Origin: Bacteroidota bacterium | GTDB lineage: Bacteria; Bacteroidota; Ignavibacteria; Ignavibacteriales; Ignavibacteriaceae | Assembly (NCBI GenBank): GCA_022564295.1 | Contig: JADFLR010000003.1 | Location: forward strand, 124,001-188,000 | DNA length: 64,000 nt | Direction of reading: 5' to 3' | Shown here: in pieces, positions 52,778 through 63,024 of the stretch | Position numbering within the stretch: the stretch's first letter is position 1 | Layout of the letters: each line of letters begins with the position of its first letter | Made by a program: the position numbers and the translations under genes | Notes under the pieces: model-generated | The model's input: the letters and a program-made list of their open reading frames with translations, nothing else | Databases searched by the model: none | What the model was told of the DNA's origin: nothing

Positions 52778-52839
52778 GAGTACAAGGAATACTCATTTGG
52801 AATACAACAAAGTGGTTGAACAATCAAATCTGAATTAAA

Positions 52840-54048
52840 ATGATATCATTTGACGAAGCGTATAAAATTATTGAAAAAGGTTTTAACGAAATAAAACCTG
52901 AAACTGAAAAAGTATTATTGGAAAGATCTTTGCACAGAACTTTAGCCGAAGACGTTATTGCCGATGTTGATCTTCCGCCATTCAATAATTCTGCTATGGA
53001 TGGAATTGCAGTTAAGTATAATGAGAATATTAATGAGTGGAAAATAGTTGGAGAAATTTCTGCTGGAAATTATGAAGAGTTTGAACTGAACAATAACTCC
53101 GCAGTTACAATAATGACGGGAAGCAGATTGCCTGAATTTTGCGATACTATAATTCCTGTTGAAGACATTGAACTAAACAAAGATACTGCTTCACTTAAAG
53201 AGGACGCCCAATTTAGAAAAGGTATGAGCATCAGAAAAAAAGGGAGCGACCTGGCAAACGGAGAATTGGCAATTCCGAAAAATACTTTTTTAAAACCAAG
53301 ACATCTTGCGGCGGCAGCTTCCTGTGGTAAATCTGAACTAAGTGTTTACAAAAAATTAAATGTTGGAGTGATGGCAACCGGCGATGAGTTAATTCCTGTT
53401 AATGAAAAACCATCCGGGGATAAAATAAGAATATCAAACACTTATTCCTTACTTGCAGTAATTGATGAGTTGAACATGAATGCAGTAGATTTGGGAATTG
53501 TTTCAGATGAAAAGATATTACTGCTGCAAAATATTGCAGATGCACTTAACAGCAATATCGATATTTTAATTACAACGGGAGGTGTTTCCGTTGGCAAATT
53601 TGATTATGTAAAAGATGTTTTTGAAGAGATAGGCGTTGAAATAATATTTTGGAAAGCAGCTATAAAGCCGGGCAAACCTATTGTGTTTGGAACATTTAAT
53701 TGTGGCGGTCACTCAAAACTTATTTTCGGACTACCGGGAAATCCTGTTTCGAGTTTGGTTAATTTTGAAATTTTCATTCGGGAAAACATCAATAAATTAT
53801 ACAATCAACCAAAACGGGATTACATTGAAGCTGTTCTTCAAAACAATTTGAAAAAGATAGATATGAAACGTCATTTTATGAGAGGTATTTTATCAACGAC
53901 AACAGATGGAAAGAATGAAGTAAGTTCGGAATTCACCCAGTCATCAGGCAGCCTGGTGGAAATGAGCAAGGCGAATTGTTTGATGATAATTGAAGAAGAA
54001 ACAATAAATCCGATGAAAGGAAAAATTGTAAAATGTATGATGATATAA
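52840..54048 (+). CDS. moeA: Molybdopterin molybdotransferase
   Basis: 402 residues. MoeA signatures: DVDLPPFNNSAMDGIAV, GVMATGDELIP, ITTGGVSVGKFDYVKD and IFGLPGNPVSSLVNFEIF. It inserts molybdate into adenylylated molybdopterin. It overlaps mobA by 16 bases. Confidence 0.96.
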   Translation: MISFDEAYKIIEKGFNEIKPETEKVLLERSLHRTLAEDVIADVDLPPFNNSAMDGIAVKYNENINEWKIVGEISAGNYEEFELNNNSAVTIMTGSRLPEFCDTIIPVEDIELNKDTASLKEDAQFRKGMSIRKKGSDLANGELAIPKNTFLKPRHLAAAASCGKSELSVYKKLNVGVMATGDELIPVNEKPSGDKIRISNTYSLLAVIDELNMNAVDLGIVSDEKILLLQNIADALNSNIDILITTGGVSVGKFDYVKDVFEEIGVEIIFWKAAIKPGKPIVFGTFNCGGHSKLIFGLPGNPVSSLVNFEIFIRENINKLYNQPKRDYIEAVLQNNLKKIDMKRHFMRGILSTTTDGKNEVSSEFTQSSGSLVEMSKANCLMIIEEETINPMKGKIVKCMMI

Positions 54049-54671
54049 CAGCAATTATTTTATCGGGTGGTAAAAGTTCAAGAATGGGAACAAATAAATC
54101 TTTTTTGAAGATAGGCAATAAAACCGTAATTGAGAGAATGCACGATTTACTGCAAAGCATGTTTAATAATGTAATTCTTATAACAAACGAACCCGATGAT
54201 TATAAATTTCTCGGTGTTCCAATTTATGAAGACATCTTCCGGCACAGAGGTCCTTTAGCCGGAATTCACTCGGGGCTAAAACATTCCAAAACAAATATAA
54301 ATTTTATTATCTCCTGCGATCTGCCTTTAATGACAAAGGAAATGATAAATTATTTGATGGAATATAAAACCAATAAATTAATAACGGTTGCAAAAGCAGA
54401 TGGATTTATTCAGCAACTTGCCGGAAAATATTCAAAGGATTGTTTAAGTGATGCAGAAGAAATATTAAAAGCTCAGTTAGAAGTTGAACTAAGAGACCAT
54501 GCACAAATGAAGAGACGCTGCAACGTATTAAAATTAATTGACCAGATAGGTGCTGAAATAATTAATGCTGAAATGCTTCCCTTTTATAATGAGGATCTAT
54601 ATTTCAATATGAATAAAACTGAAGATTACGAACTACTTCTACAAAAATTACAAGTTAAGAACTTTAGTTAA
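54033..54671 (+). CDS. mobA: Molybdenum cofactor guanylyltransferase
   Basis: 212 residues with the nucleotidyltransferase motif AIILSGGKSSRMGTNKSFLK and the acceptor-site motif RGPLAGIHSGLKH, followed by FIISCDLPLM. It attaches GMP to molybdopterin to give the bis-MGD form used by NarG. Its last 50 codons are repeated in diverged form at 55528-55680. Confidence 0.95.
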   Translation: MYDDITAIILSGGKSSRMGTNKSFLKIGNKTVIERMHDLLQSMFNNVILITNEPDDYKFLGVPIYEDIFRHRGPLAGIHSGLKHSKTNINFIISCDLPLMTKEMINYLMEYKTNKLITVAKADGFIQQLAGKYSKDCLSDAEEILKAQLEVELRDHAQMKRRCNVLKLIDQIGAEIINAEMLPFYNEDLYFNMNKTEDYELLLQKLQVKNFS

Positions 54672-54754
54672 GGTTAATGATATTTAATCAAGATTGCTCG
54701 ATATCCTTAATATTCTTAGGATATTTATAAAAACGCTTTGAGTTATTAATTTTT

Positions 54755-55525
54755 ATGGGTATTATTTTAAAAAACTATATTATTATATGGTTTGCAGTCT
54801 CGCAACCAATGAGTCAATGCTTGAAGAATTCCGCTATTCGAACGAGCCTCATAGCATCCTTATTAATGCTCGTTGCATCATCTCAAACATTATCACAAGA
54901 AGTGACGCCGGCAAACCACAGTTATATCCTGCAACTACTCGACTCATCATATGTCTTCGTCCACTGGAAAACAAAATGGAAGGAGCATCTTCCTTCTATG
55001 ACCTTGGAGCAATTCACCCTGTATCGGGAGAGTGAGATTGAAATAAACACTCATTCCAAGAAATCGCCGCTTGAGTATTTTCTGAGTAAACCTAACCTGG
55101 CGTTTTTCTCATTCTCTCCCAATGGTCTGCTGGCGGTTTCCTCAAGTGAGAGCTGGTCCATTTTTAAAAGGGACGGATTCTACCACGTGGGATATGATGA
55201 CAGTTCAGTGTTGCGTCTTTATGACTTCTCAAAAGAAGAATCTTATGTCGTCGTCCATTCCGGACTATATGGTCCTGGCTTCCACGGTTTTGCATGGCTC
55301 AACGATAATCTCTTAGTTGCTGTTGGCGCTATCTGGGACCTGGCTAAAGAGCGTGACGACTACGACCAAGTTGCACCGGCAGCTTTCGTGTTTGATTTTG
55401 CAAAGATGTGGGTCTCCATGTACAGAGGAAACAATGTACCTGCAAAGGATTACTACAAGAACAGACCCAGAGGACTCTCGTTTGAGACAAAATTAATGTT
55501 TGACTATCGTCCTGATTCAGAATAA
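54755..55525 (+). CDS. Exported protein of unknown function
   Basis: Up to 256 codons; a more natural start is the ATG at 54809, which opens a signal peptide ending in LMLVASSQTLSQ. The mature protein has a WKEHLPSMTLEQFTLYRESE region and beta-rich stretches (LAFFSFSPNGLLAVSSSESW, LVAVGAIWDLAKERDD) that recall a WD40-like propeller blade, but I recognise no family. Base composition is less AT-rich than its neighbours. It lies between mobA and a second, diverged mobA 3' end, which suggests it arrived by recombination. Confidence 0.6.
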   Translation: MGIILKNYIIIWFAVSQPMSQCLKNSAIRTSLIASLLMLVASSQTLSQEVTPANHSYILQLLDSSYVFVHWKTKWKEHLPSMTLEQFTLYRESEIEINTHSKKSPLEYFLSKPNLAFFSFSPNGLLAVSSSESWSIFKRDGFYHVGYDDSSVLRLYDFSKEESYVVVHSGLYGPGFHGFAWLNDNLLVAVGAIWDLAKERDDYDQVAPAAFVFDFAKMWVSMYRGNNVPAKDYYKNRPRGLSFETKLMFDYRPDSE

Positions 55526-55527
55526 GT

Positions 55528-55680
55528 CAGTTCAATGTATTAAAATTAATTGACCATGTAGGTGCTGAAATCATTAATGCAGAAACCCTGCCGTTTTATA
55601 ATGGAGACCTCTATTTTAATATGAACCGTACCGAAGATTATAATTTGCTGCTGAATAAATTGAGATTAAAAGAGAAATAA
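55528..55680 (+). pseudogene. Diverged second copy of the mobA 3' end
   Basis: Fifty codons in frame, QFNVLKLIDHVGAEIINAET and DLYFNMNRTEDYNLLLNKLR, match the MobA C-terminus (54519-54671) at roughly 75-80% by eye in DNA, with no start codon. It is the stump of another mobA allele. Confidence 0.8.
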
Positions 55681-55922
55681 GCTATTTTGTACCCGCGCCT
55701 ATCCTAAAGGGATACGTTTTGCACCGGCAGGCAGGTATGTACAGATAAAAACCCCCTTTCTGAATGACTACAATACTGGCTTGGGATGTTCCGATTTTTC
55801 GGTGGGTAGGAAATGGTCGGAGATGATTTTATATGAAATTAGGATATTACGATTTAATTCACGGTTTATATAACGACTTTAAAGTTGTATAGAAACAAGG
55901 TTAGCTAAAAAGAGATAATCAT
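55681..55922. other. Intergenic region after the mobA remnant
   Basis: No gene found. Contains a CACCGGCAGGCAGGT run related to the palindrome at 16048, and a short AACGACTTTAAAGTTGT dyad near 55871-55887. Confidence 0.45.
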
Positions 55923-56942
55923 ATGAAAAAAGAATGTCCAATTTGTTTCTTCCCAACATATTATTATGATGTTCTCGGATCTGGTACTCATAATTACAAG
56001 ATTAGATGTTATAAATGTGGGGAATATATTCTCGGCGATGAAGCTGAATATTATTTGAAAGAAAATCCCTTAGACTTACAAGAATCCTCAAATCTTTCTG
56101 GATGGTTAACATCAAACCAAAATTTTACTTTTTATAGGCAAGATATAATAAGATTAAGAAAATTGAAATCATTATATGCTGATGAAAAAGCTGAATTATT
56201 ATTTAGAGAGATTGCAAAAAAATATCCTACTCCTGGTGATAACATTCCTGATATTTTTCAGCTTATATCTAAAATTGTTGACCTAAGAAGAAAAGAAGAA
56301 TTCCCAAACATTGGTGGGCTTAACGAAAATAACGTTAAACTCGGATTGTGTTTTTATGCTCACTCAAGGAGCCAAAGTATAAAAGAATTTGGATACTTGT
56401 TAATTACATATCTAATTGAGCATAAAGGAATACTAATAAAAGATGGAAACTATTTTAGAATAACCCCCAACGGATGGAGTTTTTTCAATCATTTACAAAA
56501 TCCAAATCAAGCAAGCTCTATTGCTTTCATTGCAATGAAGTTCGAGGAGAAATTAAAAGAGTATTCAGATGATTGGTTTGAAACAGCTATAAAGAATGCT
56601 GGTTATAGACCTATTCGAATTGATAAATATGAGCATATTAATTTAATCGATGATGAAATTATTGCAAATATTCGTAAGTCAAAATTTATCATCGCCGATT
56701 TTACATATAATTCCCCTGGTGTGTATTATGAAACAGGTTATGCACGTGGATTAAATATTCCGGTTATAAATTTATGTAATAAAGAATGTTTTGAGAGCGA
56801 AGAAAATAAAGTCCATTTTGATACTAATCATTATCAATTCTTGTTATGGGAATGGGATAAAGGTGAGGATCTTAGCAATAGACTAAAAACAAAAATAGAA
56901 GCAACAATTGGGAAAGGAGATTTTTTAGAAAGTGATGGCTAA
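55923..56942 (+). CDS. Zinc-ribbon protein with nucleoside deoxyribosyltransferase/TIR-like C-terminal domain
   Basis: 339 residues. A zinc ribbon at the N-terminus (CPIC at 5-8, CYKC at 29-32), a middle helical/winged part (about 135-190), and a C-terminal Rossmann-like domain (about 196-339): SSIAFIAMKFEEKL, KSKFIIADFTYNSPGVYYET, GYARGLNIPVINLC and HFDTNHYQFLLW. The ADFT...GVYYE...GYARGL motif is shared with nucleoside 2-deoxyribosyltransferase-like and TIR-like nucleotide-cleaving domains, found in several antiviral proteins. A single-gene defence effector is plausible but unproven. Confidence 0.72.
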   Translation: MKKECPICFFPTYYYDVLGSGTHNYKIRCYKCGEYILGDEAEYYLKENPLDLQESSNLSGWLTSNQNFTFYRQDIIRLRKLKSLYADEKAELLFREIAKKYPTPGDNIPDIFQLISKIVDLRRKEEFPNIGGLNENNVKLGLCFYAHSRSQSIKEFGYLLITYLIEHKGILIKDGNYFRITPNGWSFFNHLQNPNQASSIAFIAMKFEEKLKEYSDDWFETAIKNAGYRPIRIDKYEHINLIDDEIIANIRKSKFIIADFTYNSPGVYYETGYARGLNIPVINLCNKECFESEENKVHFDTNHYQFLLWEWDKGEDLSNRLKTKIEATIGKGDFLESDG

Positions 56943-57139
56943 CCCGCCGCTCAACACGTCTACCTAAAAACGAGCAGTAACCTGCTCTAACTATTTCGCT
57001 TAATAATAATTCCTTTTAATCAACCTTGTACTTAATGATAACGGGATTAATATCCATAACAGCATGAAAACAATTGAAATAATTTACCAGTATCAAATTA
57101 ATTTTTGTCTAGTGGAAAATATAATTAAATATAATGCGG

Positions 57140-58129
57140 TTACTGGGTAATTTCGGTTATGTCAATCCATTCAGTAGTTTCGTGCTTTTTATCAAGCCGC
57201 TCATCAAACAACTTCCCAATCTCTGCACCAATAATAAATACCACGGCAGTATAGTAAATCCAGAAAGCTACTACAACTCCTAAAGCATAAGCACCGTAAA
57301 TTCTGCTAAATGTTGTAAAACTTGCAAGATACATACCGAAAAGCACTTTAGCCCCAACCCATAATACAGCAGCCCACAACGCACCGATTAATACAGAACG
57401 CTTGCGAATTTTTACAATAGGCATAAATTTATACATTAAAGAAAAGAGAAAATACATTATAATGAATGAAATGGAAGTAGAGAAAAATTGATGAAATATC
57501 GGTTTGTTAAAGAATTGAAGATATGGTGTTGCATCTGCAAATGAGCGGAAAAAATCTACCAAAGGCAGCAGCATTGTTGTGATAAAAAACGCAAGAACAA
57601 CGGAAAGAATAACAATAAAATCCCGAAGCTTACCTAAAAATATGTTCATATCAAGATCAGTCCCAAAAACTTTATTGAGTACCGTTCTTAAACTGCTTGC
57701 AAAACCACTGGCGGCAAAAAATAAACCAATTATTCCTACAAAACCGGCGAGGTTTCTAAATTCCACAACTTCGCTGACTCTGTCAAAAATAATTTGTTTG
57801 GCAAAATCTGCATAACCTTCGTACGGAATAACTGTTTCAATTAAAGTTATAATTTGTATTTCAACTTCAGCAGAATTGAGGAACTTACCAAGGAGCCAAA
57901 ATATAATTAGCGTAAAAGGTATGATACATACAAAAAGAGAAAACGCCAGCCCACCGGAAAGTAAAAAAACATGATGTCGGTCAACCCGGTAATATAATCC
58001 GCCAAAATAATGTCTGGAAAATGCTTTAAATTTATGCCAGGATGGTTTCAGATGAAGAATGAATCGTATTTTTCGGAAATATTTATAGAGTTTTGAAGCC
58101 CTGATTTTATTTAATATCTTATTTTTCAC
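57140..58129 (-). CDS. YihY/virulence factor BrkB family membrane protein
   Basis: 329 residues, six membrane helices. Family signatures: [60 protein letters not shown] and [20 protein letters not shown]. Formerly called ribonuclease BN by mistake; the true function (possibly transport or envelope-related) is unknown. Its start overlaps the purL 3' end by 11 bases. Confidence 0.92.
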   Translation of the reverse strand: MKNKILNKIRASKLYKYFRKIRFILHLKPSWHKFKAFSRHYFGGLYYRVDRHHVFLLSGGLAFSLFVCIIPFTLIIFWLLGKFLNSAEVEIQIITLIETVIPYEGYADFAKQIIFDRVSEVVEFRNLAGFVGIIGLFFAASGFASSLRTVLNKVFGTDLDMNIFLGKLRDFIVILSVVLAFFITTMLLPLVDFFRSFADATPYLQFFNKPIFHQFFSTSISFIIMYFLFSLMYKFMPIVKIRKRSVLIGALWAAVLWVGAKVLFGMYLASFTTFSRIYGAYALGVVVAFWIYYTAVVFIIGAEIGKLFDERLDKKHETTEWIDITEITQ

Positions 58130-60347
58130 TGTTCATTATATCTGGAATTGTGTTGTAATAAAGATCAGATATTTTATTTAACTCTAAATCAATTTCATCA
58201 TTTATTTTGAAACTTTCCCCTCCTACTTTACCAAGATAAGTAAACGACTGATTAAATTCCTTCAGCTTTGATTCAAAATATTCTTTGTTGTTTGTTGATA
58301 CTGATACAACTATTCTCGACTGGCTTTCTGAAAATAATGAGAAATCTGTTCTTGTTATTATGTGAATTTTAACTTCCGCACCGAGCATTTTCTCCTCATT
58401 AATTATACAGCACTCAGCCAAACAGCAAGCTATTCCACCTTCCGATACATCGTGAGCAGATTTTATAAGATCATCTTTAATTAAAGATAAAAGAGAATCA
58501 TGTAAAAGTTTTTCAACCGGTAGATTAATTTGAGGTGAATCACCCGCAACCTTTTTGTGAATTACTTTCAAGTATTCGCTGCCGCCGAGTTCTTCTTTAT
58601 CTTCACCTAATAAATAAATTAGATCGCCTTCATTTTTAAAATAAGATGTAGTAATGTTTTTCAAATCTTCAATCAAGCCAACCATTCCAATAGTTGGTGT
58701 GGGATAAACTGCAGTATCGGGTGATTCATTATAAAAGCTGACGTTTCCGCCAGTAACAGGTGTCTCAAAAAACCTGCATGCCTCGCCCATTCCTTCAATC
58801 GCTTTTGTAAATTGCCAGTAAACATCAGGTTTGTAAGGGTTGCCGAAATTCAAGCAGTTTGTTATTGCCAAAGGAATTCCTCCTGAGCAAACAATGTTTC
58901 TGGCAGCTTCGGCAACAGCTATCTTTGTTCCTTCTTTAGGGTTAAGATAAACATAACGCGCGTTGCAGTCGGTTTTCATTGCAAGCGCTTTGTTGGTTCC
59001 TTTTATATAAATCACAGCGGCATCGCACCCGGGACCGACTATTGTATTTGTTCTCACCATCGAATCATACTGTTCATATACCCATTTTTTAGAAACTATG
59101 TTAGGTGAAGAAAAAACTTTAACAAAAACTTCCTGAATGTTTTCAGGTTTGGAAAGTGAAGAAAAATCAAACACTCTTGTTTCTTTTAAATACGAAGGCT
59201 CTTTTTGTTCTCTCGTATAAACAGGTGCACCTCCACCAAGAACAAGATCAAAAGGTGGAAGAACTGCTTTTGTTTCTCCTTCGTATTCTACTTCAAGCAT
59301 TCCGTCCTTCGTAACTTCACCAATAATTTCGCAATGAAGATCCCATTTTTCAAAAACTTTTTTCACCCTGTCTTCGTAACCGTTTTTAACCACGCACAGC
59401 ATTCTTTCCTGGCTTTCGGAAAGCATGATTTCATAAGCGCTCATTCCATCTTCACGCAAAGGAACTTTATCGAGATTTATTTTCATTCCGGATTTACCTT
59501 TTTTACTCATCTCCGTTGTTGAACAGGAAATTCCAGCAGCACCCATATCCTGTATTCCTATAAGCCAGCCGTTTTTAATAATTTCCAAAGATGCTTCGAG
59601 TAAAAGTTTTTCAGTAAACGGATCACCAACCTGAACAGAAGGACGTTTTGCTTCCGATTTTTCTGATAACTCTTCAGAGGCAAATGTAGCACCGTGAATT
59701 CCATCTCTTCCCGTTGATGAACCAACAATCATAACAGGATTGCCTTCGCCTTTTGCAATTGCACTTGCATACTGTTTCTTCTTCACTATGCCAACCGCCA
59801 TTGCATTCACAAGCGGATTGCCCTGATACGATTCATCAAAATAAACTTCTCCGGCTACAGTGGGAACACCAAAACAGTTTCCGTAATCGCCGATTCCTTT
59901 CACCACACCTGCAAAAAGATAACGTGTTCGTGCATCTTCAATTGAACCGAAACGAAGTGAATTGAGTGAAGCAATTGGGCGGGCACCCATAGTAAAAATA
60001 TCTCTCATTATTCCGCCTACTCCTGTTGCAGCACCTTGATACGGCTCAACAGCAGAGGGGTGATTGTGACTTTCAATTTTAAATGCCACAGCAAGGTTAT
60101 CACCGATATCAACCAGTCCGGCATTTTCTTCTCCTGCTCCAACGAGTAACTTTCCACCTTCACGGGGAAGTGTTTTTAGTAAAGCAATTGAGTTTTTATA
60201 ACTGCAGTGCTCACTCCACATTACGCTGAAAATACCAAGTTCGGTAAAAGAAGGTGTTCTATCTAAAATCTTAAGTATTCTGTTATATTCTTCTTCGTTA
60301 AGCCCGTGCTCCATTGCGAGTTCAAGAGTAACTTCGGGTTCTTTCAT
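58119..60347 (-). CDS. purL: Phosphoribosylformylglycinamidine synthase, large subunit (small-type PurL)
   Basis: About 742 residues, the two-domain form that works with PurS and PurQ. Signatures: [66 protein letters not shown] and [16 protein letters not shown]. Fourth step of purine synthesis (EC 6.3.5.3). I start at ATG 60347, matching typical PurL N-termini; the frame extends 24 codons upstream without good signals. No Shine-Dalgarno is visible. Confidence 0.95.
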   Translation of the reverse strand: MKEPEVTLELAMEHGLNEEEYNRILKILDRTPSFTELGIFSVMWSEHCSYKNSIALLKTLPREGGKLLVGAGEENAGLVDIGDNLAVAFKIESHNHPSAVEPYQGAATGVGGIMRDIFTMGARPIASLNSLRFGSIEDARTRYLFAGVVKGIGDYGNCFGVPTVAGEVYFDESYQGNPLVNAMAVGIVKKKQYASAIAKGEGNPVMIVGSSTGRDGIHGATFASEELSEKSEAKRPSVQVGDPFTEKLLLEASLEIIKNGWLIGIQDMGAAGISCSTTEMSKKGKSGMKINLDKVPLREDGMSAYEIMLSESQERMLCVVKNGYEDRVKKVFEKWDLHCEIIGEVTKDGMLEVEYEGETKAVLPPFDLVLGGGAPVYTREQKEPSYLKETRVFDFSSLSKPENIQEVFVKVFSSPNIVSKKWVYEQYDSMVRTNTIVGPGCDAAVIYIKGTNKALAMKTDCNARYVYLNPKEGTKIAVAEAARNIVCSGGIPLAITNCLNFGNPYKPDVYWQFTKAIEGMGEACRFFETPVTGGNVSFYNESPDTAVYPTPTIGMVGLIEDLKNITTSYFKNEGDLIYLLGEDKEELGGSEYLKVIHKKVAGDSPQINLPVEKLLHDSLLSLIKDDLIKSAHDVSEGGIACCLAECCIINEEKMLGAEVKIHIITRTDFSLFSESQSRIVVSVSTNNKEYFESKLKEFNQSFTYLGKVGGESFKINDEIDLELNKISDLYYNTIPDIMNSEK

Positions 60348-60408
60348 TAAAAATTGATTTATTTCTAAAATGTGATTATTAAAATGTGAAATATAGTAGA
60401 TTTGAAGC

Positions 60409-60439
60409 CTACTCCCCAACCTTTATCATGGGGAAGTAG
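60409..60439. other. Hairpin between purL and vapBC
   Basis: CTACTCCCCA pairs with TGGGGAAGTAG around a ten-base loop, one bulge. It is 60 bases upstream of the purL start and before vapB; possibly leader structure or a barrier between divergent transcripts. Confidence 0.4.
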
Positions 60440-60518
60440 AAAACATTGCATTTCTAAACTAATACTTATATTTTATGTGTAAAAGACTGTGTAAATTATT
60501 GTGTGAAAGGAGACAAGA

Positions 60519-60719
60519 ATGCCAACCAATTTAGCAATAGATGATAAATTAATAAAGGAAGCCGTAGAAATCGGTAAGCATAAGACTAAAAAAGCAGCAG
60601 TAACAGAAGCTTTGCAGGAATATATTCTGAAGCGTAAGCAGACAATGGTTCGTGAAATATTCGGAAAGATTGATTATGATGTAAGCTATAATTATAAAAA
60701 ACAGCGGAAAGTAAAATGA
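60519..60719 (+). CDS. vapB: Type II antitoxin, VapB family
   Basis: 66 residues. N-terminal ribbon-helix-helix-like half (MPTNLAIDDKLIKEAVEIGK, KAAVTEALQEYILKRKQ) and a basic C-terminal tail that would wrap the toxin. Strong GAAAGGAG site before the start. It overlaps vapC by four bases (ATGA-type coupling). Confidence 0.9.
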   Translation: MPTNLAIDDKLIKEAVEIGKHKTKKAAVTEALQEYILKRKQTMVREIFGKIDYDVSYNYKKQRKVK

Positions 60720-61117
60720 AGGTTATTGTAGATACAAGCATTTGGTCTTTAGTTCTAAGAAGAAGAAAAAAACCACAAACCAAGACGAGCGATAAAATTC
60801 TAAAATTAATTGATGAGGGTAGAATTGTAATCCTCGGACCAATTAGGCAAGAAATTTTGTCCGGTATTAAAATCAAAAAGCAATTTGAATTACTCAAAGT
60901 TTACTTGAAGGCATTCCCCAATTTAAATTTGGAAATAAAAGATTATGAATTAGCAGCAGAGTTTTTTAATATTTGTAAAGCAAAAGGTGTGCAGGGATCA
61001 AACACGGATTTTTTAATTTGTGCGGCAGCGGTGAATAACAATTTCAGTATTTATACTTCCGATAAAGATTTTAAATTGTTTAAAAACTACATTCCAATTC
61101 AATTAGAAAATATGTAA
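60716..61117 (+). CDS. vapC: Type II toxin, VapC PIN-domain endoribonuclease
   Basis: 133 residues. PIN-domain acidic residues: Asp in VIVDTSIWSLVL, Glu in GPIRQEILSG, and Asp residues in GSNTDFLICAAA and TSDKDFKLF. VapC toxins cut tRNA or rRNA when VapB is lost. Located between purL and an exonuclease gene as a compact cassette. Confidence 0.92.
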   Translation: MKVIVDTSIWSLVLRRRKKPQTKTSDKILKLIDEGRIVILGPIRQEILSGIKIKKQFELLKVYLKAFPNLNLEIKDYELAAEFFNICKAKGVQGSNTDFLICAAAVNNNFSIYTSDKDFKLFKNYIPIQLENM

Positions 61118-61135
61118 TCCTTAATCTAGCATAGA

Positions 61136-61828
61136 TTATTGATGGGCTAAAAACTCCTCCCAAATTTTATAAAGCTGGTATGTTGCATAAATATCCCTTG
61201 AGCAATAGATGGCAATGTCTCTCAGTCTTCCGGCTTCGTACAAATTTTTTACTTCCATCCCGGATATTTCTTTTGTCTTGGGTGATTCGATTCCAAATGC
61301 GTTGCAGTAAAAATCGAGATTGAATTTTCTTGTTAATCCGTAAAAGGTGAATTGCTCAAGAAGATCGATATGAGATTTTTTATCATACCTCCTGCCGACA
61401 AGGTTTTTGCTTGGTTTTATCTTCAGCATTGCGGAGCGTATCATTAAAAAAGGTATATCAAAATTTCTTCCGTTAAAAGTTACAACCTGGTCAGTTACTT
61501 CAATAATTTTCCATAAGGATTTTAACATTTCTTCTTCTATTAATCCTTTGTAGTGAATCTGCTGGTCTTCAGAAAACCACTCCTCGGCTTCTGCACTTTC
61601 GTAATAAACGAATGATTTATTTTTATCAATATCATAAATACCGATCGCAACACACTTTGCGGTTAAGGGATATAGGCTTGTGTAACGAATCGCCTGATCA
61701 GTCTGTTCTTGTTTTTTGCCGGGGTCAGTTTCCTTTTCAGCATAGCGCAGCAGATATTCCTGCTGGCTTTCGGAAAGTGATTCAAAAGGATAGGCACAGG
61801 TTTCAATATCGAGAACTATTTTTCGCAT
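61136..61828 (-). CDS. 3'-5' exonuclease, DEDD/RNase H-like (PolB exonuclease-like)
   Basis: About 230 residues from ATG 61828 (GGGAGG just upstream). Exo motifs: IVLDIETCAYPFES (D, E), VVTFNGRNFDIPFLMIRS (Exo II) and IYCSRDIYATYQLY (Exo III). Family of predicted PolB-like exonucleases without polymerase domain. Likely DNA or RNA 3'-end processing; the cellular role is unclear. Confidence 0.85.
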   Translation of the reverse strand: MRKIVLDIETCAYPFESLSESQQEYLLRYAEKETDPGKKQEQTDQAIRYTSLYPLTAKCVAIGIYDIDKNKSFVYYESAEAEEWFSEDQQIHYKGLIEEEMLKSLWKIIEVTDQVVTFNGRNFDIPFLMIRSAMLKIKPSKNLVGRRYDKKSHIDLLEQFTFYGLTRKFNLDFYCNAFGIESPKTKEISGMEVKNLYEAGRLRDIAIYCSRDIYATYQLYKIWEEFLAHQ

Positions 61829-61883
61829 AATGCCTCCCAATTAATTTAGGTGATTATATACTTGACACATACAATTAGAAATA

Positions 61884-62408
61884 TTATAAGCCGATTACAT
61901 CGGGTCTTTTTTTCATATAGTCCCAATAAATCGGAATTATCGTATAAGAAACCCCTTTTGGGGTTGATATCTGAGAAGTTATCTCAATTATTCCCAATGA
62001 ATGTAGACTATCTGCGGTTGAATTTCGTAAACTTAATCGTAGAGTTCTTGCATCTTCATTATAAAATCTACGCAATAATTCCTTTTCGTTTTCGGTTAAG
62101 CCAGATAAACGATAATGAATTTCTTTCAGGGTTAATTTTTCTGTTTTTTGTTCGCTGTTTTGGGCTTGAGAAGAAGGTACGGTTTTCTCAATAGTTTTAG
62201 GGAAAAGAAAGTGATAAACGATTGAATATAATAATACCAATATGGATAATATCAGTAGAATCAATAACCACTTATAAGATATTGCTTTTTCTACATAAAG
62301 ATAGAATGAATCGTTTATTTGTGATAAAAGATATGCTATTACAACACATATCAGCGTTATTAATATATTTGATACTATGTGTAATTTTTCTTTTGACACG
62401 AAGTACAA
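61884..62408 (-). CDS. SieB-like superinfection-exclusion family membrane protein
   Basis: 174 residues: two membrane helices (about 12-31 and 45-67), a linker with basic and Gln residues, then a winged-helix-like domain RLSGLTENEKELLRRFYNED, ARTLRLSLRNSTADSLHSLG, ending SYTIIPIYWDYMKKRPDVI. This layout matches phage superinfection exclusion B (SieB) family proteins as I remember them. Host-encoded homologues are widespread with unproven defence roles. Confidence 0.65.
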   Translation of the reverse strand: MYFVSKEKLHIVSNILITLICVVIAYLLSQINDSFYLYVEKAISYKWLLILLILSILVLLYSIVYHFLFPKTIEKTVPSSQAQNSEQKTEKLTLKEIHYRLSGLTENEKELLRRFYNEDARTLRLSLRNSTADSLHSLGIIEITSQISTPKGVSYTIIPIYWDYMKKRPDVIGL

Positions 62409-62434
62409 TATTAGGGATGTTATGAAACTTTCAT

Positions 62435-62896
62435 TTATTGTGTTCTCAATATTTTTACAGAAGTTTCAATCATTTTAACCTTCCGTAAAAATTCATCAGT
62501 TAACGGAGTGGATTTTCCGGTAAGTGGATCAACATGAACAGAAATACCCGCTCCCTCCGCAATTATCACTTTTGTTTTTGAATTTTCAACGATATGTTCA
62601 AATCCGAAACTCGAATGTTTAATATAGGATATTCTTGTATAAATATTCAGCTCATCATCAAAAAAAGCGGGTTTAAAATAATTTATTTCGTTATGAACCA
62701 TATAATACAAACTCTCTTCGGAAAAGATATTATCATCAGGCAATAATCCAGCATCCATTGCATATTGAATTCTCGCCTGCTCGAAATAGTTGAAGTAAAC
62801 AGCGTTATTTACAATGTGCAGCATATCAACTTCGTTAAATTTTACTTTTACTTTGTTGATGTGATGAAAATCTGATATGTTTTTAGTTGGCTGCAT
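62435..62896 (-). CDS. Acyl-CoA thioesterase, 4HBT hotdog family
   Basis: 153 residues with the hotdog motif VKFNEVDMLHIVNNAVYFNY followed by FEQARIQYAMDAG and the ligand-binding strand ESLYYMVHNEINYFKPAFFD. The catalytic Asp is in EVDM. It hydrolyses acyl-CoA esters. It lies downstream of an acyl-CoA-type SDR gene. Confidence 0.9.
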   Translation of the reverse strand: MQPTKNISDFHHINKVKVKFNEVDMLHIVNNAVYFNYFEQARIQYAMDAGLLPDDNIFSEESLYYMVHNEINYFKPAFFDDELNIYTRISYIKHSSFGFEHIVENSKTKVIIAEGAGISVHVDPLTGKSTPLTDEFLRKVKMIETSVKILRTQ

Positions 62897-63024
62897 GGAT
62901 ATAATAATTTTACTTTAATAATGAATTGTCATTCAGCAAGAATCCTGTTAATTTTTTTCGGGTAAAGTTTATTTATGATTTTCATTTCAATAACAAGTTC
63001 CTTTCTGGATGACAGAGATTTGCT

